This document shows, in pieces, positions 11,158-24,715 of a stretch of DNA of 64,000 bases. Source of the stretch: Sternotherus odoratus. Lineage: Eukaryota; Chordata; Testudines; Kinosternidae. The notes beneath the pieces were generated by a model. The model searched no databases. It was given only the letters and a program-made list of their open reading frames with translations, and was not told the DNA's origin. A program made the position numbers and the translations under genes. Numbering within the stretch: position 1 is the stretch's first letter; the number at the start of each line of letters is the position of its first letter. The stretch spans positions 178,876,920 to 178,940,919 of the forward strand of contig JAVMKO010000002.1 of assembly GCA_032164245.1 (NCBI GenBank). The letters run 5' to 3'.

Positions 11158-14100
11158 ACACAAATGATTTTTGAATGGTCATATTGAAGCCATATTAAAA
11201 TTATCGCCATTCTTTGCGATCATATCTTTTCATCTGCTTATATACAGCATTCCTGGTGCTTGTTGCTGATATATTTGGTTGCAGTTTGAGCAGTTGTCAG
11301 GTTCAAAATTGCCTTGTAAAACCTATCTTGCATCTATTTATGTGTGCCTTTTTTGTAAATGAAGAAACAGAGAAACACAGAGAGAAAAAGAATTTGGCAA
11401 TGTGTAATAATGCTCTTTAAAAAGCACTGCATTTTAACAAGCCAATGCTACTGTATATTTTGTATTGCTACTCAGTTAGCTACACTGAATCTCGCTCTTT
11501 TGGCCCAATTCTTAGCAGGAAATAGGTTTAAAAAGTGACCTAGAATCACCTTTCTTGCTTTTATAGCAAAACATCCATGGAGAGGCAGGAGTTCCTATCC
11601 CGGCTCCAGAAGCTGAGTGATTAATTCAATGTATTTCTGTTTTTTCTTGAGCATTTAAAAGTGATGGGGCCATGGCCTCCTGCCCCCCTCCTCCATTCCG
11701 GCATCCCTGACCTGGGAGGAAGAATATAGTTGTCTGTCTCTGCTTGGATTTCCAGATTTCACTACAGATTCTGGGGTTTCTCTACACTTAGAGGTCCATA
11801 TCCCTTCCAAGTGGCAGCAAACTCTCCCCCCCCCCCCCCACTCCGAGGGGTTGCTGGCTCAGAAATTTCATGCCACTCATCTTGGAGTTTTCTAAGCAAG
11901 TTTTCCCCTCTTGTGGGTTTCTCTCCAGGATGGAGATACAATATGTCTATTAGTATTTTGTAATATTGATTGTAATAGGGCTTTTTTCTTTCAGTTTTAT
12001 TTTTGGAGGTAGCAAAAGTAAAGATATATGGATTCTTTCTTACACTATAAGAGCCATTTTAGACATCAGCTCTACCTCCAGACCACATCACAAACTTTTC
12101 AGAGTTTCAGTATGAGTTTGGCTAATGAGATCTCCTTTCCTAGGCTACTGGTTTAGTCTTTGTGACTCTCTTCCTAATTCCCTATCCAACTGTGTCATGT
12201 CTTACAGCTGGTCTTTTTTTCAAGGCTTCTTCACAGACCTCCAGACTTTCCTTCCTCTTCCCTAAGGGAAGTCATCCTACTTCAGGCTACACCACAAATT
12301 CTTGGCTTTCATTACAGTTCCTCATTTCCTCATACTAGGCATCCGGTTGTGAGATAAGTAATGTAAACTAGCTAGTTTTGTGAACATGGGGCTATTGCAG
12401 GGGGAAGGATACAAAAATGTTTATAAAACAATTATTTTTTAATATGAGGTGCTTAGTATATTACTTTACTGTGTCACTATGTTGTTTTCATTAGCAATAG
12501 CATGCACATATTCAGCTATACCTTTTGTTTCCTGTACCTCACTTCTGTTGTCAAAGATCAGCAGAGACTAATAAGAAGATTAAGCTATTTTTTTCAGAGA
12601 TATGTTTGCATGCCACTGAGTAGCAGAGCTGCTAATTATCACTGAGTGCATGAAGATACTTTTATTTGATGTTACAAGGCCTAGTGTGCATTAATTATGG
12701 TACAAGTAGCCTTACCACTGAGGCAGGGAATTAGCATGACAAATGCTTTAGATTACAGGGCTACCAAAATACCCTCACAATAAGGCTTTAATACTCAGAG
12801 TAAATCCAAACTCATTAACTTTTATTTTCCGTTGCTAAGTAACTGCCTGAAAAGGTAGCTTTGCGGTATAAATGAATACAGACAAGACTAATACTGGGTG
12901 TCATTCACTTCAAAATTCAGCAATATTATGTCTACATTATACTGTGCTAGATAACTTTTATCAAAAGTTTGTTACTGGTCAAGTGTATACATCACCTACT
13001 GAATTGATTATATTGTAGGTTTGATACAGTTAATGCCAACATGGATAAATCATCTAAAGAAAAATAAATTACTTTCTCACTGGAAAAATATGATTTATAG
13101 GAACAACTGTTGAACTACATATTTTACATCACCTGCTGAATGAAATATCATCTATCGAGCTAGATGCTGTATGGTACCTATTAAACCACTTAATAAATAA
13201 ATTAGATATGTTTCCTAAAGTTTTAGATGCTTAGTACACCAGGGTACCCCCTATCAATTAAAAATATACATAGCTACTAGTAAAACACATCAATTTGGAA
13301 TCATGCTCTTATGTGACATGCACACGCTATCTGACAGACTTAATATGCAGTATATTAAATCAATGTAGAGATAATAAATTCCACCAAATTCCACGCTATA
13401 AAACTGGTATTTTGTGATTTGTCTGATGATATTCTAAACCATGAAAATGAAACTTAAGTGGATTGCATCTGTCTCTATAAACTAGAGATAGCATTGTAGC
13501 TGTGTATTGGGTCTGTATATTTAAAATATGCTGTTTTGGGAAATTTGAATTAAGTTAAGTTCTAGGGCTCCAACAAGAAACCCAGACTACTATCCAATTC
13601 AAATTATTTTTTCACAGTTTATATCAGTAATTGTGTTTCTTAATATTTTACGTTGGCTTGAACTTCTACAATCCCTGCCTTTCTTCTTTGAATATAGCAG
13701 TAACTCGGTGCTTTTTAGTAAATGACCTTTGGAATATTCTCTCATTGTTCTGAGAGTAGAACTGTTCTCAGTGCTCTCAAAAGAATCTCCATGTTAGGAA
13801 AAAATGGAGAAGTGAAATCCTAATGGAGTTTTGCCATACACTTCAATGGATCCAGGATTTTACTCATGCCCTGTAAAGCTTTGTTTGATGTTCCCTTAGT
13901 TGTATATTACATTGTCACTCTTGGTATCCTCTGAGTATTGGTGGCATTATTAATCTAATGAAGTAGTAGTGGTATTTCAGAAATGCTCAAAGTCTTCACC
14001 CAGAAATGGGAATCCTTTGGGTAAGGCACTGTGCAAACCACAGTAAGAAACTGCCCCTGGCCTGATGAACTTATAGATCAAGAAGATATCTTCCATAATA

Positions 14101-14249
14101 AAGATTGTGACCACTGATAATGCTACAGTGATGTGCGGCGTTCCTCATCCTGCAGCACTGCTACTACTCTGAAGTCTGGCTCAAATGCTCCACTACTACC
14201 AATGGAGGGATTTTGAAACCTATGGCTCCTCTTTGCTATAATATCGTAA
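11158..14249. other. DGKB intron, no recognised element
   Basis: Long AT-rich intronic stretch. A run of C at about 11826-11838 and scattered short frames are present, with no domain, splice-bounded exon or transposon terminus that I can support. Confidence 0.55.
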
Positions 14250-14620
14250 ATTCCAAGGCCAGTGGGGACCACTGTGATCATCTAGTCTGACATGGAACTC
14301 CCCCAAAATAATTCCTTTTGAATTTGAGCATAAATTAAAAAATAAACTCCAATCTTGATTTTAAAATTGCCAGTGATGGAGAATCTACCATGACCTTGGT
14401 AAATTGTTCCAGTGGTTGTTTACCTTTACCAATATCAGCTCAATGATTTTGGGAAATTGAAGCTTTGATGACTGATTTTCCATTATAGAACTCACTGTGA
14501 GAACAACTTGTTTCTGTATTATTAACTTGCATTTTTGTCTAAAGTTGTCTCTTATTTTCAGCTGTCAGGTCATTAACCTGCCTGTACCTTTCCCCAAGCT
14601 TTCATCACATGTGGAGGAAG
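14250..14620 (-). repeat. Old CR1-type LINE 3' fragment
   Basis: Reads as a decayed minus-strand CR1 3' end: CACTGTGATCATCTAGTCTG, then GGAGAATCTACCATGACC and TTGTTCCAGTGGTTG. Ends are diffuse. Confidence 0.55.
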
Positions 14621-14860
14621 TTAGATATCTAGACATTAAGGGCCATTAGTTATTATCTGAGTACCAAACTAATCTACACATTTCCTGAGCATTTTGAGGC
14701 AAATGGGGATAAATCCAGGGCTTAGTTCATAGTAGCACACAAACTGACCAGATGAATTAAGCTATGTATGCATGATTGCCCTGACCTGGGAAGTGTTCAG
14801 CCACCTGGCAGTATCAGTGATACTCATGTCCCCTTCCATGTCTGCCTTCATCTTTAAAGA

Positions 14861-14879
14861 CTAACCCTAACCCTAACCC
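14861..14879. repeat. Interstitial telomeric repeat
   Basis: CTAACCCTAACCCTAACCC is three copies of the vertebrate telomere unit, followed by two tandem copies of CCACTAGTAATGTAA and then a SINE at 14911. Confidence 0.8.
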
Positions 14880-14910
14880 ACTAGTAATGTAACCCACTAG
14901 TAATGTAATC

Positions 14911-15070
14911 CTTGGGATAGCTCAGTGATTTGAGCATTGGCTTGCTAAAGCTGGGGTTGTGAGTTCAATCCTTGAGGAGGCTATTTAGGGATGTGGGGGG
15001 AAAATCAGTACTTGGTCCTGCTAGTGTAGGCAGGGGACTGGACTGGATGGTCTTTCTGGCTCTATGAGGT
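14911..15070 (+). repeat. tRNA-derived SINE (cryptodire type)
   Basis: Head GGGATAGCTCAGTGATTTG and a B-box region GAGTTCAATCC. The body, with GGTCCTGCTAGTGTAGGCAG, belongs to the same subfamily as the minus copy at 63229 rather than to the copy at 7237. The 3' tail is short. Confidence 0.85.
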
Positions 15071-16149
15071 AGGTGTTTACAGACAGTAACGTTTGCCCGC
15101 TTCTCAGGGAATTTGAGTGGGTGATTTGTTCCTACTACAATCTATTTTAGCTCTGTGTTCAATGTATGTAAATAAAAGTTATTGTTCACTTCACTGGTGT
15201 GGGTGCCTTGCTTTCCAAGTATGATAAACATGATATTTCCCACACATTTGGGATAGCTCAGAGCTGGATTCAGAACACAACTGTGATTTCTGTAGATGTG
15301 TGGTGCCAAAGAAATGAAATGATTTCTGATCCATCCATATCCCTCCCTTCCCAGCCCCAGCCATGTTAAAAAAGAATTCTGTTAAAAAAAATAGGCTCAT
15401 GACAATGAACTAAGCTATCAAATATCTGTTACTGTCCAAAGCACCAGAATGAAAAACAAGTTAACAGTAATATCTTTATGGCTTTGTTAAAGACTTAATT
15501 GACAATGCCGACAAAAGAAACAAAAATGAAATTAGCAGTGAAGATATCTGACACAGAATGGTGCTTTTTATAGCCCCTCCTATTTCACCCCCATCAAGCA
15601 GCCATCACTTACATCCATGGGAGTACTCATGCATAGTACTGTGCTGTGAGCAATGGTGTCAGAAAACATGAAAAAGGAATGTGTAAAACCCCTCCCAAAA
15701 TCTTGCAGAACTGTAATAAATTACTTTAATAAGTAAGTGTTCCCCATAAAAAACCCTGAAACACATACTACAAAAACATGATGTCACTAAAGTGTATATA
15801 CACTCTTCGCAACACAAAAACATGGCCCAAGATGTTAACTTTGGGGCCCTCACCCAATTTTCTGCTTTCAGGTAATACTCTAATGTGGGTTGCAGCAGGA
15901 GCTTGTGGCAATGTTCCATTAAGCTTTTCCAGTAGCACTATAGCTACAATAGCTTTGCAATAGTATTTGTTGGCACAGACCCAAGTCATCTTCTGGCTCC
16001 ATGATATCCACACACATAGAATCATGAATTTCCCTGGACTGCTGGGAATCAGGAGCAGTGTGCAGATGAGTGGATATGCTGCCTGTTCAGGCTTTGAAAA
16101 CCAGCTCTGTCCTGTGCCCATTCTGAAAGTATTCCACTTTAGCCTCACA
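15071..16149. other. Intron; lower part may belong to old Harbinger
   Basis: 15071-15640 is unassigned. From about 15640 to 16149 the minus strand carries a broken, amino-acid-like frame downstream of the Harbinger transposase remnant and may be its 3' flank. No clean terminus was found. Confidence 0.4.
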
Positions 16150-16689
16150 AATTGTGCAGAAGGCACAGCACACCACACTAATGTGCATTGCATTGACCAT
16201 ATTTATATCCCGACATGTCTGAAGGCATCACCAATGAGCCCAAAGGTATACATTCTGCAGCTAGTCAGTGTATAGTTGAATTCACTTTTTCTTGTGTGAG
16301 TGATGTCAGGGTATGGCTTCATGGACCATGTTAGAAGAGGAAAGTGGGATCTCCTCAAATAAATTTTGGAACAGAAACACCAAATATAACCACATAATTT
16401 ATTGAGAATCAAGTCCCTTCTTCCCCTCTCCGGTACAATCCCAACCTCTTGTGTACCCTTTCCTGTGTGTCCAATGTCGGTGTTCATGAACTGACCCCTG
16501 TGGTGCATTAAGCTTTGGAGAACGAGTGAATAGTAATTCTTTCAGTGGGCAAAGTATTGGGATGTATGTTTCATCAAAGGGTCCTGCATGGTTCAGAAAC
16601 CCCATCCTTCAAAATTACAGATTGTAGATTACAATATTGATACGATAGAAATCCTATACAAACTCCATGCCGACAGTTGACTTTCCAAC
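16150..16689 (-). pseudogene. Decayed PIF/Harbinger transposase, C-terminal half
   Basis: The minus strand, read across frameshifts, contains MGFLNHAGPFDETYIPIL, equivalent to the GGAIDGTHIPIL catalytic block of the transposase at 54.4 kb. Next come GDP and WSMKPYPDITHTRKSEF, the second catalytic Asp and its neighbours, then a degraded copy of the AFGRLK block in which the third acidic residue is not recognisable. The N-terminal half lies at 19948-20480, beyond a retroviral insertion. Stops and frame changes show long decay. Confidence 0.75.
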
Positions 16690-16694
16690 CCTGA

Positions 16695-16908
16695 TGTTGC
16701 AGGGTACTCTGAGTCCCGTAGAAACGAGGCACACACATAGCTGCTAAATAAAAGTGGTGAGTTTATTGAAGGCAGACAGTGACATACCCGCAATGGGGGC
16801 TTCCTTCGTTGCCGCCACTGCGAGACGGGAAAAGCCCGACGCATCGGAGCAGTGCTCAGGGTGAAGCCCATTAGGCAGGGGCACGCTGACACAGAAATAC
16901 CCATGCAA
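16695..16908 (-). repeat. Inverted partial LTR (R-U5) at the left end
   Basis: Reverse complement of 19731-19942, with some 85-90% identity judged by eye. It begins at the U5 terminus and stops at the GCATGGGTATTTC motif. The following bases GCAACATTTGGGGCAGC look like the normal U5 end joined to a primer-binding-site-like sequence, so the inversion junction sits at about 16905. Confidence 0.8.
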
Positions 16909-16909
16909 C

Positions 16910-17960
16910 ATTTGGGGCAGCGAGCAGGGTTCCATGAAACGATGCCCCTGTGGCCGAAGGCTGGGGAAGCAGAGAAGTTGTCGCTGTCCCTGCAGCTCCT
17001 ACCAGGATGGCCCCCGACTGAGCGATGGGGGCCGGTTGCGCAGGTGGTTGCTGGCTGGGCGGCCCCAGCCAATTGGCCTGAATTTCAACAGGTCACTGGG
17101 GTCACCCCGGCGCAGCTCGTTGCGGGGCTGCACCGGTTGCAGGTCAGCAGGTGATCTGGGGCAGAGCGACGCGCTATGGGTGAGTTGGCGTGGCTGTTTT
17201 TAACCGCACTGCGGGCCCAGGATGATGAGCTTCTACGTTTGCAGAGGCTTGTAGAAGGTAAAACGCAAGATTGTTTGGCACAAGCAGAGGCGCGGGTGGT
17301 AGCACAGGAGGTGGTAACCTCGCAGGCGGAGAAGGCCCAAGCCCTCACACGCCGTTGTGAGGTACTGGTAGCGCGTATTGCTAACAAACGCCCAGTGAGG
17401 CAGGGGTGAAAGCCCGTTACAGTTGCCCAGGTCAGGGTAGTTACGGCAGCCCCTTCGTGGGACCCTGAGACCTGGGATGGCAACATTTGGAGTTCCTCCT
17501 CATCCTCGGAGAGCGAGGAGGCTGACCCTCCCCATACAGGCGTGCCCAGTGCGAGAGTTGCGAGTGTAGGGTGGTGCACTGCAGCCTGAGGTTGTACGCA
17601 CCTTCAAAACGAGTGAGTTACAGGAGATTATGAAGACTTTCTGGCAGGAGCCGGGGGAGGGGTTATTGAGTTGGCTGGTCCAAATGTGGGGCAGTGTGGG
17701 CAACACAATCCTTCTCCTTCAGTCGGAGCTGCAGCAGCTGGGAGTGCTTTTCCAAGACTCTCAGGTGCGCTCGCAGCTGGCGAATCCCCCCCCCCATCCA
17801 AAGGATGGGCAGGGGGGCAAAATAGAAGCCCCCTCTCTCGATCGGTGGCTAGCAGGGGCTGTGGAAGCGGCCTATCCCTCCACGGGGGAGCTGGAAGTGC
17901 AGCCCCCAACCTGGAGGACAATTACCGAAGGTGTGGGGACCCTCCGGCAGTCGGGGATGG
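16910..17960 (+). pseudogene. Retroviral gag-like remnant
   Basis: Open plus-strand pieces at 17176-17409 (MGELAWLFLTALRAQDDELL, then a heptad-like LQRLVEGKT region) and 17630-17960 (MKTFWQEPGEGLLSWLVQMW). They are separated by a frame interrupted at 17407 and 17586. The position after the leader and the coiled-coil and tryptophan-rich character suggest gag. No zinc knuckle is seen. It is broken and not recognisable to a family with confidence. Confidence 0.5.
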
Positions 17961-17985
17961 CATGGGTGGTCTCTTTTGGAGGGGT

Positions 17986-18280
17986 CATCATCATCATCAT
18001 CAATCCTCTTCACTCCCACTGGAGTATAAGGCACCAACAAAACTCCTCCATGCCTTTTGATCTTGGGCAAGCCAGCTGATTTCGTTCCACATTTTGTCTT
18101 TCATTCCTCCTTGTCATATCAGGCATTACTGCCTTCATCCTCAGTTGATCACCCATGATAAGAAGACATTTCGATAAATCTGTTGGTGTTTCTGTAGCAG
18201 GTGTTTTTTTATGTGGCGGGTTGCTAACCCAGCTCACAATCCTCCTCCTTTCGCATTCTGGACTTGGGACCAGACAATGG
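17986..18280 (-). mobile_element. 5'-truncated LINE 3' end
   Basis: Flanked by a perfect 14-bp duplication TCTTTTGGAGGGGT (17972-17985 and 18281-18294). The minus strand ends in a (GAT)n tail at 17986-18002. Just upstream of the tail, frames give WNEISWLAQDQKAWRSF and LYSSGSEEDD, the style of a LINE ORF2 C terminus. Which clade (L2, RTE or other) is not decided. Confidence 0.78.
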
Positions 18281-18299
18281 TCTTTTGGAGGGGTGGATG

Positions 18300-18682
18300 G
18301 ACCTAATGATATCCTTGTTACAAAGTCCGTAAAGGCGACTTTCCTCCGGTAGGCCCCGGATGAGCTGAAACCCTCCCTCTTCACAGTGGTCATGGCGGCA
18401 GACGGGCGCATTAGCGAACTGGCTTCCACCCTCATGCAGTTGGAATCCACGTTGGCGAGCTCCAAGATGCAGGCGGTGGGGCACGCAATGGTGGGGCGGG
18501 GCCTGAGTGGCTCAGAGACCCGGGCGTTCACCGACACTGTCACACTCACCCTGGGTAAGGTGCCACCCTTGCGAGCAACGGTGTTAGCGGCACCCATCGG
18601 TGAATACATGCTGGGTATTGACGTCCTGCGGGGCAACAGGTGGAGACGCAGTTTGGCCTCTTTGCTGAAGAAGTTATGCTGA
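18300..18682 (+). pseudogene. Retroviral protease-like remnant
   Basis: An open frame from 18386 ends with VTLTLGKVPPLRATVL and GEYMLGIDVLRG. The LGIDVL block matches the conserved C-terminal block of retroviral aspartic proteases (usually LLGRD or LGID). The catalytic Asp block is not found. It belongs to the 16695-19942 insertion. Confidence 0.55.
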
Positions 18683-18960
18683 GTTGGGGAACGGGGGGCT
18701 CGAGCCAGTGGGCTGAGCTCCATGCAGCAACGTCGGTCCTGGATGTAGACCCCCCCCTCCCAGGATCTATTTGTACACCGATAGCCTGCATACTCCTTAC
18801 CAAAGGTTGGCCTTGCAGACCCCGCTCACGGTCTGCTTGTGGATACGGTTACATCAGTTGCCAGGGGAAACTGACACCACACAGAACCTGTTCCGACTTG
18901 TTGCGCCCGGGCCAGGCTCTCTGGACGCGGGTATGACCACGCCAAGGCCAGTCCACGCCA
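18683..18960 (+). pseudogene. Retroviral RNase H-like remnant
   Basis: The frame gives GTGGSSQWAELHAATSVL, the QxAEL block of RNase H, and after a frameshift LYTDSLHTPYQ, the TDS block. Reverse transcriptase is absent, so a large internal deletion precedes this piece. Confidence 0.6.
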
Positions 18961-19189
18961 AGGTGCACTGTTGGCTGCCCACCTTGTTCTTCCTTTCCCC
19001 CTTGCTTGAAGGGTTAACCTTCTACCCCCCATACTGGCACAGCGGAGATGAAATGCTGGGTGCTGTGACCTGTGGGAACCATACCGTTGCCTCCCTCCGA
19101 TGGGAGGCAGGGATCACTCTTTGTAATCTGTGTCCGCTCTTCCCCCTTTCACAGGTGCAAGGCGAGGCGACGGCGGAGGCCGCCCCCCG

Positions 19190-19380
19190 GCCCGTGTCTG
19201 GTGGACGACTCCCGGGAAGGAAGCTATGGCTGCAACCATCCTGGCAAAGGGGGAGGGCTGTCTCTGGTCCTGGGCAACCTCGCTGCGTGACTGGGCTGCC
19301 CATCTCGTCCAAGCCCTCCTCCTTGGCCTCTTGGGCCTTTGTGTTCCTTACCTCCTTTGTGTGTGCGGGGGGGGGGGGGG
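19190..19380 (+). pseudogene. Env transmembrane-anchor-like remnant
   Basis: The frame at 19130-19447 includes SLRDWAAHLVQALLLGLLGL followed by CVPYLLCVC, a hydrophobic anchor with juxtamembrane cysteines typical of retroviral Env tails. A G-run follows. The surface subunit is missing. Confidence 0.5.
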
Positions 19381-19464
19381 AAGGGGGGCTCGGCACTCTG
19401 TGCCTCCGCCGCTTGTCCTCCCCCTCCCTTTCCCTGGAGTCTCTTGAGAGAGCGCGGGGAGGAC

Positions 19465-19942
19465 TGTAGGGTGCGAGAAGAGTTTGTAATGGTATGCATA
19501 TAAGGAACACGTTCTCACGCTAGACACTGGGGAAAGGTTACTCTCGGTCAAGGCAATATGCTTGCATACCAGCGTTATCTATTGTATACTGGAGTTCTGC
19601 AGCTGCTAACTGCCTGCTAGGACTGTATACCAGAGTCCTCCAGCTTCTAACTGCTTGCCAGGATTGTGTGAAATTAATGCAGCAAAACAAGCTATTAGCT
19701 TTTCATGAGGTATGCATGAGATGTAAATGTGCATGGGTATTTCTGTGTCTGTGTGCCCCTGCATAATGGACTTCACCCTGAGCATTGCTCCAATGTGTCG
19801 GGCTTTCCCCGTCTCACAGTGGCAGCAATGAAGGGAGCCCCCGTTGCGGGTGTGTCACTGTCTGCCTTCAATAAACTCACCACTTTTATTTAGCAGCTAT
19901 GTGTGTGCCTCGTTTCTACGGGACTCCGAGTATCCTGCAACA
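19465..19942 (+). mobile_element. Full-length retroviral LTR (right end)
   Basis: 478 bp, starting TGTAGGGTGCGAG after a purine tract (GCGGGGAGGA) and ending CCTGCAACA. A TATA box (CATATAAGG) is at about 19497-19504 and a polyadenylation signal AATAAA at 19870-19875. An internal near-duplication (TATACTGGAGTTC.. and TATACCAGAGTCC..) lies in R/U5. Confidence 0.82.
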
Positions 19943-19947
19943 CCTGA

Positions 19948-20480
19948 TCTATACCCAACTGACAGGTAGTTTTCAGATGCTTCCAGCTTCCTAAAGCCAA
20001 TAGCCACCCACTCCAGTACTAGTATTGGTTTCTGAAAACAAGTGGTCTGGTACTGAAGAACTGGTGCAAGTTGCATGCACAACACCATGAAGGTCTGCTT
20101 CCTCATTCAGAAGTTCTGCACCACTGGTCGTCATTCCAGGCTTCCAGTTTGATGTAGTCCCACCAGACCATGCTGGTTCTTTGGGACCAAAAGCAGTGGT
20201 CTCCCCATCTTCAGCATCTCAAATAGTTCTGGACTCATTCTGTACAGTATTCAATACTGGACTGCGTGAACATTTGTCTCATAAGGTGTAGCAGGAGCAG
20301 CACCACATCATCATGGACTTGCTCCATGTCTTCAATGAAGTATAACAGAAGGGAAAGATGACTAGGAGCTGCAAACATCAAATGTGTGAAGGCTGAATAT
20401 AGTAGCAGGCTTTTGATAAAGAGGCTAACTATGATATAAGTGGGGAGACTTGTCAAATAAGTAGTCTTGAACAATTTGAT
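19948..20480 (-). pseudogene. Decayed PIF/Harbinger transposase, N-terminal half
   Basis: Minus-strand frames give RMSPELFEMLKM and, further on, PILVLEWVAIGFRKLEASEN then YLSVGY. These align with the VEKRVAIALWKLATPDSYRS block of the intact transposase at 54.7 kb. This is the helix-turn-helix-containing N-terminal region. It continues across the retroviral insertion into 16689. Confidence 0.72.
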
Positions 20481-24235
<3,755 letters not shown>

Positions 24236-24330
24236 AGAACGGATGCGACGAAGTGGGTATTAGCCCACGAAAGCTTATGCTTCAAAACTTTATAGTTAGT
24301 CTTTAAGGTGCCACAGGACTTTGTTACCTC
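24236..24330 (+). repeat. Short retroposon with hammerhead-like core, copy 1
   Basis: Contains GATGCGACGAAGTGGG, ATTAGCCCACGAAAGC, TTATGCTTC and GTTAGTCTTTAAGGTGCCAC. GTGGGT and GCCCAC form a 6-bp stem between CGACGA and GAAA, the arrangement of a hammerhead ribozyme core (CUGANGA-stem II-GAAA) with a changed first block. The same family is inserted at 35624-35749 on the minus strand. Confidence 0.7.
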
Positions 24331-24676
24331 TGCAATTTCACCCAGGCCATTTTACAAACTTTCCATATGATATATGTATGTTCCTCAATGTGAATTATAT
24401 CCTTTGTAATAGCTCCATTTATTATTGCAAAAGGGGTTACAGTCTGTGGCCCCAGTCCTGCTACTTGGAATGCCTGGGCAGACCTCTGTGCCCACATAAA
24501 GCCTCACTGATTTCAGTAGAGGTACCATCAAGCTGATGGAGCCACTCATGGAGAATACCTTTCAGGATCATGATCTGACTCTCTGTAACCAACAGACTTT
24601 CAGTGACACATTCCCTGTCATGTATCCAAGTTACTTCATAATAATGTTAATCTCTGATATAACATTTATTTTATAG

Positions 24677-24715
24677 GTTCTCATAAAACCTCCAATTTTG
24701 AGTAACAGTAAAATG
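24677..24715 (+). other. Candidate alternative 39-nt DGKB microexon
   Basis: TTTATTTTATAG precedes and GTAAGA follows an open 39-nt segment encoding VLIKPPILSNSKM, phase 0 at both ends. It could be spliced between the exons at 21403 and 29806 without breaking frame. The constitutive linker exon at 29806 is separate, so this would be an insertion. The upstream polypyrimidine tract is weak. There is no protein match I can recall. Confidence 0.35.

Larger units (their letters stand above)
16695..19942 (+). mobile_element. Rearranged endogenous retrovirus-like insertion with inverted LTR ends
   Basis: A 3.25-kb insertion bounded by a perfect 5-bp duplication CCTGA (16690-16694 and 19943-19947). 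It starts TGTTGCAGGG and ends CCTGCAACA, so both outer ends are the U5 end of the same LTR in opposite orientation. A normal provirus has direct LTRs. Inside are degraded gag-, protease-, RNase H- and env-like pieces on the plus strand, with most of pol missing. A LINE fragment interrupts it at 17986-18280. Confidence 0.8.

Noticed and set aside
17176..19447. Functional retroviral genes in the inverted-end insertion
   Set aside because: Only short pieces of gag, protease, RNase H and env remain, in different frames with pol mostly missing; clearly defective.
24677..24715. This segment as the constitutive DGKB linker exon
   Set aside because: The expected linker QTLPT.GVS.PE is found at 29806-29841 instead, so 24677-24715 is at most an alternative exon.
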